NCBI RefSeq assembly: GCF_001039275.2
Contig: NZ_CP030117.1
Span: 4,682,501-4,746,500, forward strand
Direction of reading: 5' to 3'
Length of the DNA stretch: 64,000 bases
Source of the DNA: Brevibacillus brevis
GTDB lineage: Bacteria > Bacillota > Bacilli > Brevibacillales > Brevibacillaceae
Below are positions 8,958 to 17,561 of the stretch, piece by piece (positions within the stretch are counted from its first letter, which is position 1; the number at the start of each line of letters is the position of its first letter). Position numbers and translations under genes: made by a program. The notes under the pieces are model-generated. The model searched no databases and was not told where the DNA came from. It saw only the letters and a list, made by a program, of their open reading frames with translations.

Positions 8958-9464
8958 TCATTTTTTCCTAGTTTTTAACTTCTCTCTACATGGTGTACAG
9001 ATTTTTCCACAGGGTATTTGTCGTTTCAGGAAATCCTGCGGAAGGTTAAACGGATAGTCCAGCGGATGACGTCCGACAACGATCCAACGCCCATTCGGAA
9101 GCTTTTTCAACTGGTACACACGGAAAAATCGATCACTTGGATCGAAGGCAAACCATACCACAAGCGTCGCACATCTGCTACCCGAAGACAGGACCTTTGA
9201 TTTTACAATTGGCGGTGCCCCTATCGTATCACCTACAGGAATCGCGAGTCGTCCGTTTATTCGCCGCAAATCAAGATTGCCGATCACTCGATTTGCCAGA
9301 CAAGGAGTCATGAATTTTTGCAAGAAACGGCGAATTTTCAATTTGGAATGAAACCGCTTTGGCAAAAGGATTCCGCGATCCCCCACCCGCTTATGGGCCG
9401 AAAAGATAATCGTAAAGAACGCTTGCTCTGCCAATCGAATGACTTGCACCCATTGCTTTTTCAT
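8958..9464 (-). CDS. Hypothetical protein, basic, with C-terminal CxxC
   Basis: 168 residues, not recognised. Strongly basic at both ends, with a C-terminal CGKICTPC segment that could bind a metal, and a central part (residues 75-140) that looks like beta strands with WIVVGRHPLDYPF. RBS GGGGAGGG is 7 nt before the ATG. No signal peptide or membrane helix. It is divergent from the small gene at 9599. The Cys cluster hints at a zinc ribbon, but two of four ligands would have to come from elsewhere. Confidence 0.6.
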   Translation of the reverse strand: MKKQWVQVIRLAEQAFFTIIFSAHKRVGDRGILLPKRFHSKLKIRRFLQKFMTPCLANRVIGNLDLRRINGRLAIPVGDTIGAPPIVKSKVLSSGSRCATLVVWFAFDPSDRFFRVYQLKKLPNGRWIVVGRHPLDYPFNLPQDFLKRQIPCGKICTPCREKLKTRKK

Positions 9465-9598
9465 ATAACGTCCCTCCCCCTGTCAGACTATGCATCGCGG
9501 GAGAAAAACGGTTGGACGCGTATCCGCATACATAAACCGTAGCGTGCGGGGCAAATTAATACGGTGTTCCCATTATCAAAACCCGCAGGAGGTATATC

Positions 9599-9823
9599 AT
9601 GCCGAGCCAAATTAACACCGACTCGCTTAAAAAAGCAGAGGTAGCCACTACGCTGGCAAAAAATATGATTACGCAAGCGATCGAGCAATCTGCAGCGAAT
9701 CCACAGCTCGCCGAAGAAGCCCTGAAGCAAGCGTCTCAGGAAATTGCCCAAGCCCAAACGATGGTATCCCAAGTCCAATCCACGCTGCAATCCCAAGCGC
9801 AAGCTCAACAAAGCAAATCCTAA
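9599..9823 (+). CDS. Small Ala/Gln-rich helical protein
   Basis: 74 residues, almost entirely predicted helix and rich in Ala, Gln and Ser (AEEALKQASQEIAQAQTMVS), with no membrane segment or signal. The strong RBS AGGAGG 6 nt before the ATG and a good terminator after it support a real single gene. The function is unknown; short helical proteins of this kind are common among small spore and cell-surface proteins, but nothing here proves that. Confidence 0.65.
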   Translation: MPSQINTDSLKKAEVATTLAKNMITQAIEQSAANPQLAEEALKQASQEIAQAQTMVSQVQSTLQSQAQAQQSKS

Positions 9824-9831
9824 ACGAAATG

Positions 9832-9869
9832 CAGGCAGACCCGCACTATACTGGTGGTTTGCCTGTTTT
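9832..9869 (+). terminator. Terminator of the small helical gene
   Basis: A 10-bp stem CAGGCAGACC / GGTTTGCCTG followed by TTTTCCCC, immediately after the stop at 9823. Confidence 0.75.
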
Positions 9870-9921
9870 CCCCATACAATAGCAATAGTTGAAGATTATT
9901 GCTAAAAAGGTGGGGGACGTA

Positions 9922-10347
9922 TTGCCGCAACTTCAAGGATTGAATCATTTGCTTTTCTCTGTCTCTGATCTGGAGAAATCTTTTTGTTTTTACCGGGATA
10001 TACTGCATGCCAAACCACTTGTACGAGGTCGCAAGCTGGCTTACTTTGACCTGAATGGCTATTGGTTAGCGCTGAATGAGGAACCAGACATCCCTCGCAA
10101 TGAAATTGCTCACTCCTATACACACATGGCCTTCACTATCACAGAAGAGTCATTTGATGAGTGGTGTGCTCATTTGGAAAAGCATGGCGTTACCATTTTG
10201 CATGGACGGGATCGTTCGGAGCGAGATAAACGCTCCATTTATTTCACCGACCCTGATGGACATAAGTTCGAATTACATACAGGCACTCTCCAGGACCGTC
10301 TCACCTATTACCGGGACGAAAAGCATCACATGACCTTTTTTGAATAA
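9922..10347 (+). CDS. fosB: FosB-type metallothiol transferase (VOC fold)
   Basis: 141 residues. The order [61 protein letters not shown] and [11 protein letters not shown] follows FosB closely. The metal ligands would be the first His, the His of YTHM and the Glu of FELH. FosB adds bacillithiol or cysteine to fosfomycin in Firmicutes. The TTG at 9922 (preceded by GGTGGGGGA) gives the normal family start; the frame stays open upstream from 9889, but that would add an atypical N terminus. No mobile-element signature adjoins it, so it is probably a native chromosomal copy. Confidence 0.9.
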   Translation: MPQLQGLNHLLFSVSDLEKSFCFYRDILHAKPLVRGRKLAYFDLNGYWLALNEEPDIPRNEIAHSYTHMAFTITEESFDEWCAHLEKHGVTILHGRDRSERDKRSIYFTDPDGHKFELHTGTLQDRLTYYRDEKHHMTFFE

Positions 10348-10403
10348 TCGATGGTGTTGCCCATTTCTTAATATACTTTTCACAAAATCACAATAGTTCC
10401 AAA

Positions 10404-10432
10404 GATTCAACTCCATTCGTAAATGCTATAAT
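10404..10432 (+). promoter_or_regulatory. Extended -10 promoter upstream of the globin chemoreceptor
   Basis: TGCTATAAT (TATAAT at 10427-10432) has the extended -10 TG; the -35 position is a weak GATTCA. Transcription would begin near 10439, just before the hairpin at 10448. Confidence 0.5.
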
Positions 10433-10447
10433 CTATAAAGCACTTAT

Positions 10448-10479
10448 GGCCTATTCCTTTAATGAATAGGCCCGTTTTT
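10448..10479 (+). terminator. Terminator-like hairpin in front of the chemoreceptor gene
   Basis: A perfect 9-bp stem GGCCTATTC / GAATAGGCC with a 7-nt loop, then CGTTTTT. It is either the distal terminator of fosB or, because a promoter lies just upstream, an attenuator at the very 5' end of the chemoreceptor transcript. Confidence 0.7.
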
Positions 10480-10501
10480 CGTAAAAATTTGGAGGGATTT
10501 T

Positions 10502-12223
10502 ATGTTTGGTAAGCGTGGCGCTCAAACTGTTACCGCCTCAATTCAAAAAAGCGATGTCCAAATGCCCGATCAGCTACAAGGAAAAGTGCATTTTTTGCAA
10601 ATGAATCAGACAGACCTTGATCGGTTGAAACAAATTGAACCACTCTTAACAGAACACCTAGAGGCTATTACAGAGCGTCATTACCACATGCTTCGCCAAT
10701 ACTCCCATCTTATGCAGATCATCGAAACGCATACGACGGTTGATCGATTGGCCGTATCCTTTCGTCACTATTTGCAATCGCTTCCACATGCCAAGCTAGA
10801 CGACGCCTATGTAGCCGGACGTAAGAAAATCGGAGAGGTCCACAGCAAGATTGGACTTGCGCCAGAATGGTATACGGGCTCTTACTTGCGGGTCTATGAG
10901 TATTTGATTCCCGCAATCGTCAACACCTATTCGAAACGTCCTCAAGAACTTTCTTCCGTCCTGTTGGCACTCATGAAGATCATCACGCTTGATTCGCAAA
11001 TCGTCCTCCAATCGTATCAGGAGGACAATGATTTCAAAGTCATTGATCGTCTGGGCGAAGTTCTGGAGTTAGTGATTCAGATCGATAAATTCAAGCATGT
11101 GCTGGATACGATTGAGGATACGACTGAGGAAGCCGGCAATGTGGGCTCTGCTGCCGAGCAACTAAGCGAATCTGTGCAAAAAGTGGCTCAATCAGCCGTC
11201 TCTGTCGCAGAGAGTGCTTCCACTACCATCGAGCAAGCGACGATGGGCAAGGATATTATCCAAGAGTCATTGACCAGCTTTCTTTCCATGGCAGATGAAT
11301 TCCAAGAGATGCAAACAAAAATTTCACAGCTAATGACATCCATTGCAGAAGTTTCCCAGGTCGTCCAAGTCATACGCAATATTGCGGATCAAACCAATCT
11401 TCTTGCATTGAATGCGTCAATTGAGGCAGCGCGAGCCAACGAACACGGCCGCGGCTTTGCTATCGTGGCAGATGAAGTACGGAAGCTCGCCGAACAGACC
11501 AAGCAATCCGTGCAAAGCATTACAGCCACAATCAACAATGTCCAGAATGAAGCTGTCCAGGTAAAAGAAACGGCCACTCTCATGAGCGACCATTTTAACG
11601 ATAAAGTGATTCAGACACGTGATGCGATTGGGATATTAGGAGATATTGTGCAAAATATTGAGACTGTCGGGCATGCTACCGGACATATCGCAGCATTGGC
11701 ACAAGAACAGTCTGCTGCCACCGATGATATTTCGATGCGCATATCGCAAGTCCAGACGAATATGGAGCAGGTCTCTTCGCACGTCTCGAATGTAGGTAAA
11801 AACGTCTATGATGTTGGCGCCGGCATTAACAGCCTGCACAAGTTGAGCATCACGCAAACGAGCCACTTAAAGACTAAGCATTACTTGCGAATCGTCAAAA
11901 CCGACCATCTCTTATGGAGATGGTGGCTGTACAACTTCATGCTTGGCTATCACCACATTGATGAAAAAGAACTCGTCGACCATCATCAATGCCGCTTGGG
12001 GATTTGGTATGACGAGGCCCTGAACAATCCTTCCGTGAGCACCTTGCCCTCTTTCAAGCAATTGGATGCGCCTCATCGACAGTTCCATGAAACGGTTCGG
12101 CGAATTTACCACCTCGTCAAGCAAGGAAAACTAGAGGAAGCAGAAGCTGCGTTTGATACGTTAGAAGAAATCTCACAACGCATTCTCCACGTACTGGATC
12201 AGTTAGCCAACGAAGTTTCCTAA
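10502..12223 (+). CDS. Globin-coupled chemotaxis receptor (HemAT-like) with C-terminal CZB domain
   Basis: 573 residues, soluble, no membrane segments. Residues about 30-185 are a sensor globin, with the likely proximal His 114 in GEVHSKIGL. Residues about 200-450 are a methyl-accepting signalling domain with the hairpin tip around [20 protein letters not shown] and [15 protein letters not shown]. The last 110 residues ([32 protein letters not shown]) fit the chemoreceptor zinc-binding (CZB) domain with its His/Cys ligands. It should sense oxygen through heme and possibly zinc or oxidants through CZB, and signal to CheA. RBS GGAGGG before the ATG. B. subtilis HemAT lacks CZB. Confidence 0.88.
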   Translation: MFGKRGAQTVTASIQKSDVQMPDQLQGKVHFLQMNQTDLDRLKQIEPLLTEHLEAITERHYHMLRQYSHLMQIIETHTTVDRLAVSFRHYLQSLPHAKLDDAYVAGRKKIGEVHSKIGLAPEWYTGSYLRVYEYLIPAIVNTYSKRPQELSSVLLALMKIITLDSQIVLQSYQEDNDFKVIDRLGEVLELVIQIDKFKHVLDTIEDTTEEAGNVGSAAEQLSESVQKVAQSAVSVAESASTTIEQATMGKDIIQESLTSFLSMADEFQEMQTKISQLMTSIAEVSQVVQVIRNIADQTNLLALNASIEAARANEHGRGFAIVADEVRKLAEQTKQSVQSITATINNVQNEAVQVKETATLMSDHFNDKVIQTRDAIGILGDIVQNIETVGHATGHIAALAQEQSAATDDISMRISQVQTNMEQVSSHVSNVGKNVYDVGAGINSLHKLSITQTSHLKTKHYLRIVKTDHLLWRWWLYNFMLGYHHIDEKELVDHHQCRLGIWYDEALNNPSVSTLPSFKQLDAPHRQFHETVRRIYHLVKQGKLEEAEAAFDTLEEISQRILHVLDQLANEVS

Positions 12224-12228
12224 TGCTA

Positions 12229-13338
12229 TTATCTATTCGTCTTTTTCTTGCCCCGCTGCCTTTTGGAGGCAGCTTTTTTTGTTTGGACACGGTTTAACTC
12301 AGTGGCGGACAATGGTCTAGTACGAGCGTTGTTTCGCCTGACTCCTTTGGCTTTGGCAACTGATTTGCCAGTTCTCCCTGCTGATCTTGCTACTCCGACG
12401 CCAAACGCTTGCAATGCCCAGATCACAGGATACGAAATCGAGAGTCTGCCATTGGATGAACCAGCAAAATTCACTGCTGCAGCATAGTTGCCCGCAGTCA
12501 GCCAAACAGAGCCAGAATCTCCAGGCAAGGAGACGGGAACTGTACTTCTGATGACCGTCTGATTCAAAAAACGGATGGTCCCCAGTCCTCCGTAGTTCCC
12601 GTAACTGACATCAATATCGGTGTGGATCGATTCAACCGTTCCCCATGCCAGCCCCGATGAACGGCCCACTTTTTTCAATCTGCGCCCGATGCCATACGAA
12701 CGAATCACTCCTGGTACTCTACCCACTGTTGCATAACGAGGGGCAAGGAGTCGATTGGAAATAGGGATACTAATCGCTGCATCCATTCGATTAGCTGCAT
12801 TTCTCCGAAGCCGAACAAAGCGATACAAGCGCCCGATTCGGTCTCTTCCTGAACGGCCGCCGTCTGCTCCACCAGGCTGGATGGTCTCGGTATAGCCACT
12901 CGTATTGTTACGATTCAGGACGTGATTGTTGCTCAACACGAACCGTTGGCCTCCTCGGGCAACGATTAACCCAGCCGTTCCGGACGCTCCTGGGTAGCCG
13001 ATGCTATATCCCGCAATCACAGGTCTGATTCTGCTGCGATAATTCGTTGCAGAGGGACGTACAGCAGGATGACAATGGCATCGTCCAGAGGTGACAGTTC
13101 GAACGGGAACGGATACATGAGTTGGAGTTGTCGCCACCTGCCTTTTGACAAGGACGCAGCTCGGGCAGCTCTTCTTCACGGCGGCACTTGCATTGACCGT
13201 ATACATCACAATGCAGGCGCCGCCTTTTTTGTTTTTTCCGTTTGCGTAGCCAATCCCGATGCCAATTACGCCCGGCATCCGCTTCCACCTTTTGACCAAA
13301 TGATTCTTGGCCAGGAGCGCTTCCTGAAAGGTTGCCAT
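12229..13338 (-). CDS. Trypsin-like serine protease
   Basis: 369 residues with a complete chymotrypsin-fold triad: His 139 in LSNNHVLN, Asp 186 in RMDAAIS and Ser 275 in PGDSGS. The N terminus has no classical signal peptide but contains a cysteine cluster (CPSC at 58-61, CHCH at 87-90). The C-terminal 50 residues are very basic (ending RQRGKKKTNR). RBS AAGGAAGGGG before the ATG. The stop lies five bases from that of the convergent chemoreceptor. Substrate and location are unknown; related proteins of Bacillales are intracellular or spore associated, which is only a suggestion. Confidence 0.8.
   Translation of the reverse strand: MATFQEALLAKNHLVKRWKRMPGVIGIGIGYANGKNKKGGACIVMYTVNASAAVKKSCPSCVLVKRQVATTPTHVSVPVRTVTSGRCHCHPAVRPSATNYRSRIRPVIAGYSIGYPGASGTAGLIVARGGQRFVLSNNHVLNRNNTSGYTETIQPGGADGGRSGRDRIGRLYRFVRLRRNAANRMDAAISIPISNRLLAPRYATVGRVPGVIRSYGIGRRLKKVGRSSGLAWGTVESIHTDIDVSYGNYGGLGTIRFLNQTVIRSTVPVSLPGDSGSVWLTAGNYAAAVNFAGSSNGRLSISYPVIWALQAFGVGVARSAGRTGKSVAKAKGVRRNNARTRPLSATELNRVQTKKAASKRQRGKKKTNR
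12255..12280 (+). terminator. Terminator of the chemoreceptor gene, inside the protease coding end
   Basis: GCTGCC, a 7-nt loop, GGCAGC, then seven T. It works in the plus direction for the chemoreceptor but also encodes codons near the C terminus of the convergent protease. Confidence 0.8.
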
Positions 13339-13479
13339 AGCACCCCTTCCTTTCTGGAGGTAGTTTGTTTTACATGGTCATCGTATGTAAAACTTGGCCA
13401 GCACTGTTGGACGCTTGTCATTGCGGGGAAGCCTTTTTTACGGATGGGAAAAAACCTCTTGTTCGAGCTGTAGTGGTGG

Positions 13480-13684
13480 GAGGAAACAGGAGAAAACGCT
13501 CCAGCTTCTTGGGCCTCCCGCTGTGGGATTGACTGCCCGACTCCATGAAAAAAAGCGAAACCCGCGTCCAAAGTCGTCCATTCAGGAGGCATCTCAGAGG
13601 TGGACGCTAAGAGCTTGTTTCTCTTTTTTTCATTGCGCCTCGGTCGGTGTCCCAAAGATCTTCGCTTATTTCTCCTGTTTCCTC
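13480..13684. repeat. 205-bp imperfect palindrome with perfect 16-bp ends
   Basis: GAGGAAACAGGAGAAA (13480-13495) is exactly complementary to 13669-13684. Internal arms also pair: CATGAAAAAAAGCGAAAC near 13541 with GTTTCTCTTTTTTTCATTG near 13616, and GCGTCCA with TGGACGC. Open frames on both strands here are by-products of the symmetry. Possibly a non-autonomous mobile repeat or a long hairpin RNA. Confidence 0.6.
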
Positions 13685-13751
13685 TACGAGCTTTCCGTTT
13701 GATCCGATTTTTAAATCCCCTAAAAGATTGAAGAATCTCATCTGTTACGCC

Positions 13752-13950
13752 AGAGAAGAATATTTCCAGACGTAGCGACTTGTGAAGTCCTACCGAGCGG
13801 AGAAGGGATTCGCGGGCAAAAGAAACGCAACCGTGCTCGCGCTACGAAGCGGCTACCACTTTTGCGTTTCCCCGCGAATCCCTTCGGAGCGGACAGTCCC
13901 AGCCCCCAGCAGGACGGAGCCTGGAGCCTAGACTGGAAATATTCTTCTCT
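13752..13950. repeat. 199-bp palindromic element with perfect 18-bp ends and a GC-rich core stem
   Basis: AGAGAAGAATATTTCCAG (13752-13769) matches the reverse complement of 13933-13950 exactly. A second, inner pair GAAGGGATTCGCGGG (13802-13816) / CCCGCGAATCCCTTC (13871-13885) is also perfect, and GAAACGCAA pairs with TTGCGTTTC. No protein is encoded. The stretch 13339-13973 holds only this element and the preceding one. Confidence 0.7.
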
Positions 13951-13973
13951 CCACCGCAGCCACGATAAAAGTA

Positions 13974-14010
13974 AACCGCCACCTCCTGTCTAACCAGGAA
14001 ATGGCGGTTC
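13974..14010 (-). terminator. Terminator of the xpt-pbuX operon
   Basis: On the minus strand AACCGCCA, a 20-nt loop (with its own CCTG/CAGG pairing), TGGCGGTT and then TACTTTT, 15 bases past the pbuX stop. Confidence 0.7.
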
Positions 14011-14024
14011 ATTATCTGATGATG

Positions 14025-15335
14025 TTAAGACGCTTCCGAAACAGTTACATTTGCTGGAGTAGTCTGAGATGCTTTTTTATTCGTATGAACCAGCAAGATG
14101 TTCAAGATGACGGCTGTCAAAGAACCTGTCACGATACCATTTTGCAGCATCATTTTTGCCAACGTAGGCAGTTGATCAAACATCGTAGGAACCGCAGCAG
14201 AGCCTAGTCCAACAGCGATACTGCAAGCAGCGATCAGCAGATTTTCGTTTTTGTTCAGATCAACCTGCGAGAGAATATTGATACCAGATGCAACAACCAT
14301 CCCAAACATGGCAATCATCGCTCCACCCAATACCGCGTTAGGAATAACCGTTGTCAAAGCAGCCAGCTTCGGCAGTAAGCCGAGAACAACGAGGATTCCA
14401 CCGGCACCAATCATCACATCACGCGATTTAATGCCAGTCAAGGAAACCAGACCAACGTTTTGCGAAAAAGCTGTGTAAGGGAATGCGTTGAAAATGCCAC
14501 CAAGTACAATTGCGACCCCTTCCCCGCGCAATCCTTTGACTACATCTTGATCTGTTACTTTTGTATCCGTCACTTTACCAAGCGCAAAGTAAACGCCTGT
14601 GGACTCAGCCATGCTGATGATGTTGACGAGAATCATGGTAACAATGGCCACAATACTGAACTGTGGTGTACCGAAGTAAAACGGTTCAACCACACTAAAC
14701 CAAGATGCTTCCACAACATTCGCAAAGCTGACCATCCCCATCATGTAAGCAACAGCCGTACCGACAATCAAGCCGAGCAATACCGAAATCGCACGAATAA
14801 ATCCGGTAAAGAAACGATTAATAAGCAAAATAATAACCAGCGTTCCTAAAGCCAAAAGCAAATTGTGCGGTTGTCCAAAGTCCGGCATGCCTTGTCCGCC
14901 AGCCGCGTTGTTCATCGCAACGGGAATGAGCGACAGTCCAATGATCGTAACGACCGAACCTTGAACAACGGTTGGGAAAAAGCGCAGCAGCTTACCAAAC
15001 AGTGGAGCTGCCAAGACAACGAATATACCCGATATGATGATGGCACCATAGGCGGTCGCTAGATTACTCGTAGACGCAATCGCGATAATGGGCCCTACTG
15101 CTGTAAACGTACAGCCTAGCACAACAGGAAGGCGTATCCCTGTATAACGTGTGCCAAGGACTTGCAAGAGCGTCGCGATTCCGCATGTAAAAAGGTCGGC
15201 AGCAATCAAATAAGCGATTTGCGTAGGAGTCAGATTCAAAGCACCACCGATAATCAACGGTACGACGACGGCTCCTGCATACATGGCAAGAATGTGCTGT
15301 AAGCCCAAAGTAACAATCTTATGTTTGGCTAGCAT
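14025..15335 (-). CDS. pbuX: Xanthine permease (NCS2 nucleobase:cation symporter)
   Basis: 436 residues, about 14 membrane segments. NCS2 family landmarks: GLQHILAMYAGAVVVPLIIG at the N terminus (first helices), AESTGVYFALG, and FNAFPYTAFSQNVGLVSLTG, which forms the substrate-binding re-entrant region. PbuX imports xanthine. The gene follows xpt with 32 bases between them, has AGGAGG upstream, and so shares the guanine riboswitch. The pairing with xpt and the family signature make the assignment firm. Confidence 0.94.
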   Translation of the reverse strand: MLAKHKIVTLGLQHILAMYAGAVVVPLIIGGALNLTPTQIAYLIAADLFTCGIATLLQVLGTRYTGIRLPVVLGCTFTAVGPIIAIASTSNLATAYGAIIISGIFVVLAAPLFGKLLRFFPTVVQGSVVTIIGLSLIPVAMNNAAGGQGMPDFGQPHNLLLALGTLVIILLINRFFTGFIRAISVLLGLIVGTAVAYMMGMVSFANVVEASWFSVVEPFYFGTPQFSIVAIVTMILVNIISMAESTGVYFALGKVTDTKVTDQDVVKGLRGEGVAIVLGGIFNAFPYTAFSQNVGLVSLTGIKSRDVMIGAGGILVVLGLLPKLAALTTVIPNAVLGGAMIAMFGMVVASGINILSQVDLNKNENLLIAACSIAVGLGSAAVPTMFDQLPTLAKMMLQNGIVTGSLTAVILNILLVHTNKKASQTTPANVTVSEAS

Positions 15336-15367
15336 GAGTGAACCCTTACCTCCTATTCATTTTTTGA

Positions 15368-15958
15368 TTATACGCGTGCAGGCTCTTCTTCCATAAAGTG
15401 AATGCCTTCTGGTGACATTGATTCAATACGTGCCAATGATTCGATTCGCACGCCAGCTTGCTCCAAAAGACCGCGGCCTTCCTGGAAGCTTTTTTCAATA
15501 ACAGCGCCAACTCCGACGAGATGAGCACCAGCATCTTTGACAATATTCGTAAGCCCCACCAGAGCAGCTCCCGTAGCCAAGAAGTCATCGACAATCAATA
15601 CGCGGTCTTCTTTGGACAAATACTGACGGGATACACTGATTTGATACGTTTCCTGACGGGTAAAGGAATGAACAGGAGCAGAGTATACTTCCTCTGTCAG
15701 CGTGACAGCTTTTTTCTTTTTCGCGTAAATAAAGGGAACACCCAACGCAAAAGAAGTCGCCATAGCGAAATGAATTCCACTTGCCTCAATCGTCACGACT
15801 TTTGTGATTTTTTCACCAGCGAACAGCTCGGCAAAGCGCTGTCCGATCTTCATCGTCAATTGTGGATCTACCTGGTGGTTCAAAAACGCATCCACCTTCA
15901 AAACGGATGCCGACAGTACCTTGCCGTCCTGTACGATGCGCTCTTGTAATTCTTTCAT
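15368..15958 (-). CDS. xpt: Xanthine phosphoribosyltransferase
   Basis: 196 residues from the ATG at 15958, which follows GAGGAGGAAGAATTG; a frame open further upstream runs through the RBS and was not used. The PRPP-binding loop reads VLIVDDFLATGAA and the N terminus MKELQERI matches Xpt proteins (B. subtilis about 194 residues). The enzyme converts xanthine and PRPP to XMP, the salvage step fed by PbuX. It is the first gene after the guanine riboswitch. Confidence 0.95.
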   Translation of the reverse strand: MKELQERIVQDGKVLSASVLKVDAFLNHQVDPQLTMKIGQRFAELFAGEKITKVVTIEASGIHFAMATSFALGVPFIYAKKKKAVTLTEEVYSAPVHSFTRQETYQISVSRQYLSKEDRVLIVDDFLATGAALVGLTNIVKDAGAHLVGVGAVIEKSFQEGRGLLEQAGVRIESLARIESMSPEGIHFMEEEPARV

Positions 15959-16011
15959 CAATTCTTCCTCCTCGGATATGGTTCCGGCCACTTTTTATAC
16001 CTGTGGCCTGC

Positions 16012-16095
16012 TGAAATATAGAAAGCCCAGAGCGGACAGTGTCACAAGCGGGCTACGTAACAAACCAACGCCAAGTGAAACTGTCCCTCTGGGCT
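16012..16095 (-). terminator. Riboswitch-controlled terminator (expression platform)
   Basis: On the minus strand AGCCCAGAGGGACAGT pairs with ACTGTCCGCTCTGGGCT (one bulge) and is followed by TTTCTATATTT. It lies between the purine aptamer and the xpt start, where the off state should end transcription when guanine is bound. Confidence 0.7.
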
Positions 16096-16207
16096 TTTAT
16101 CCCTTAGGTGTGACACATCCATGGTGCCTGCGTCGCTCGGACCAGCTTTCTTCCAACCCTATTCTTGGAATAGGAAAGAAAGAGACGGAACCCTAGACGC
16201 ACTTTCA

Positions 16208-16274
16208 CTCGTAGTCAGGTGATTTACGGTCACCTGGTAGAAACGGTTGGGCCTTATTCCCAAAATTATACGAG
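16208..16274 (-). promoter_or_regulatory. Guanine/hypoxanthine riboswitch aptamer
   Basis: On the minus strand P1 CTCGTATAA...TACGAG, then L2/P2 GCCCAACCGTTTCTACC with the invariant GTTTCTACC, P3 with CCGTAAA, and the J3/1 segment GACTACG. The base equivalent to position 74 is C, which selects guanine or hypoxanthine rather than adenine. It controls xpt-pbuX by transcription termination. Confidence 0.93.
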
Positions 16275-16395
16275 CTACCTATTTATTTCGAAGAGTAATA
16301 ACGAGTATTGACCAAATCTATCATAACTCCCGTGTTGTGAGCAAGCGTTAATTTTTGAAAGTAAAAGGAAGCGCTTACTTGTCCAAATAAAGGAA

Positions 16396-16420
16396 AGAGC
16401 CCTGATTTCTCAAGGGCTCT
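16396..16420 (-). terminator. Terminator of rsgA
   Basis: Perfect 8-bp stem AGAGCCCT / AGGGCTCT on the minus strand with a 9-nt loop and TTCCTTTATTT after it. Confidence 0.75.
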
Positions 16421-16425
16421 CGTAC

Positions 16426-17511
16426 TTATCTCTTCGGCTTTTTCTGCCGCATCTGAACGTTGATCTTCTTCCATTTATCCCTTTCAGCGGCTGCAAGCCT
16501 TGCATCTTCTTTACGTGCCAAATGGGCCAATTCGCGCTGAAGCTTTAGATAACTGTCAAAGCGTGCCTTTTCCAATGATCCAGCTTGAATGGCAGCTTGA
16601 ACAGCACAGCCAGGCTCGCGCATATGCTTGCAATCATTGAAACGGCATGTTTCCGCAACGGACTCGATATCGTCAAAAGCACCGCGGAAACCTTCATCTG
16701 CCTCCCAAAGCTGCAACTCCCTCATGCCCGGTGTATCGATCATCAGAGCACCACTTGGCAATCGGAAGAGTTCGCGGTGTGTCGTCGTATGGCGGCCACG
16801 GTCATCACCTTCACGCACGCCACTGACTTTTTGCATCTCCGCTCCGCTCAATTTATTGATCAACGTGGATTTGCCAACACCAGAGGAACCCATCAAAGCA
16901 ATCGTCTGGCCCTCGCCCAGATAAGGCGCGAGTTGATCCAGTCCTTCTCCCTGCTCAGCACTGACTACGTGAACAGGTACTCCGATTGCGACTGATTCTA
17001 TCTCTGCCATGCATGCATCCAGATCGTCACACAAATCCGCTTTGGAAAGCACAATCACCGGATTGGCTCCACTTTCCCACGCAAGAATGAGATAGCGTTC
17101 TATTCTGCGCAGATTTAAATCATTATTTAAGGAGTTCACGAGAAAAACGGTATCCACGTTAGCGGCCACAATCTGCTCTTCCACAGTATCCCCGGCTACT
17201 TTGCGGGAGAACTTGCTTTTACGTGGAAGGAGGCCGTGGATGGAGGCTTTCTTTTCCTCTGGACGAGCACTGATCACTACCCAGTCCCCGACAGCCGGAA
17301 AATCTTCTCGTCCGATAGCTTCATAGCGAAGCTTACCCGTTACTTCGCCCAAGAGTTCGCCATGCTCACTCCACAGACGATAAATACGTTTATGTTCGAG
17401 TGTGATACGTCCCACACTGTAGCCTTGCTCGGCATAAGGGGCAAAATGGTTAGCAAAATACTCATTCCAGCCCATAGATTGCAATACTTGTTGATTGGTT
17501 AGTTGATTCAC
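16426..17511 (-). CDS. rsgA: Ribosome small subunit-dependent GTPase A
   Basis: 361 residues from the GTG at 17511, which has AGGGGG 8 nt upstream (an open frame extends 18 nt further, across this RBS). The circularly permuted GTPase order is visible: SKAD (G4) before GSSGVGKSTL (G1) and DTPGMREL (G3), after an OB-like N-terminal domain. The C-terminal zinc knuckle is CRFNDCKHMREPGC. RsgA checks maturation of the 30S decoding centre. It is longer than B. subtilis YloQ/CpgA (298) and stands alone instead of beside prkC, so it may be a second copy in this genome. Confidence 0.92.
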   Translation of the reverse strand: MNQLTNQQVLQSMGWNEYFANHFAPYAEQGYSVGRITLEHKRIYRLWSEHGELLGEVTGKLRYEAIGREDFPAVGDWVVISARPEEKKASIHGLLPRKSKFSRKVAGDTVEEQIVAANVDTVFLVNSLNNDLNLRRIERYLILAWESGANPVIVLSKADLCDDLDACMAEIESVAIGVPVHVVSAEQGEGLDQLAPYLGEGQTIALMGSSGVGKSTLINKLSGAEMQKVSGVREGDDRGRHTTTHRELFRLPSGALMIDTPGMRELQLWEADEGFRGAFDDIESVAETCRFNDCKHMREPGCAVQAAIQAGSLEKARFDSYLKLQRELAHLARKEDARLAAAERDKWKKINVQMRQKKPKR

Positions 17512-17561
17512 TGCGGATTCCCCCTGCAATTGGTTAAATATATGGCTATCAGCCAGAACCA

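Noticed and set aside
9922..10347. fosB as part of a mobile resistance element
   Set aside because: No transposase, integrase or flanking repeats; chromosomal fosB is usual in Bacillales.
13266..13702. Overlapping open frames on both strands upstream of the protease
   Set aside because: They coincide with the arms of an inverted repeat, have no RBS and read as low-complexity mixed sequence; the symmetry explains them.
16275..16330. A definite promoter for xpt upstream of the riboswitch
   Set aside because: Only weak hexamers (for example TTGCTC-N18-TAGATT) were found, so no promoter was called.
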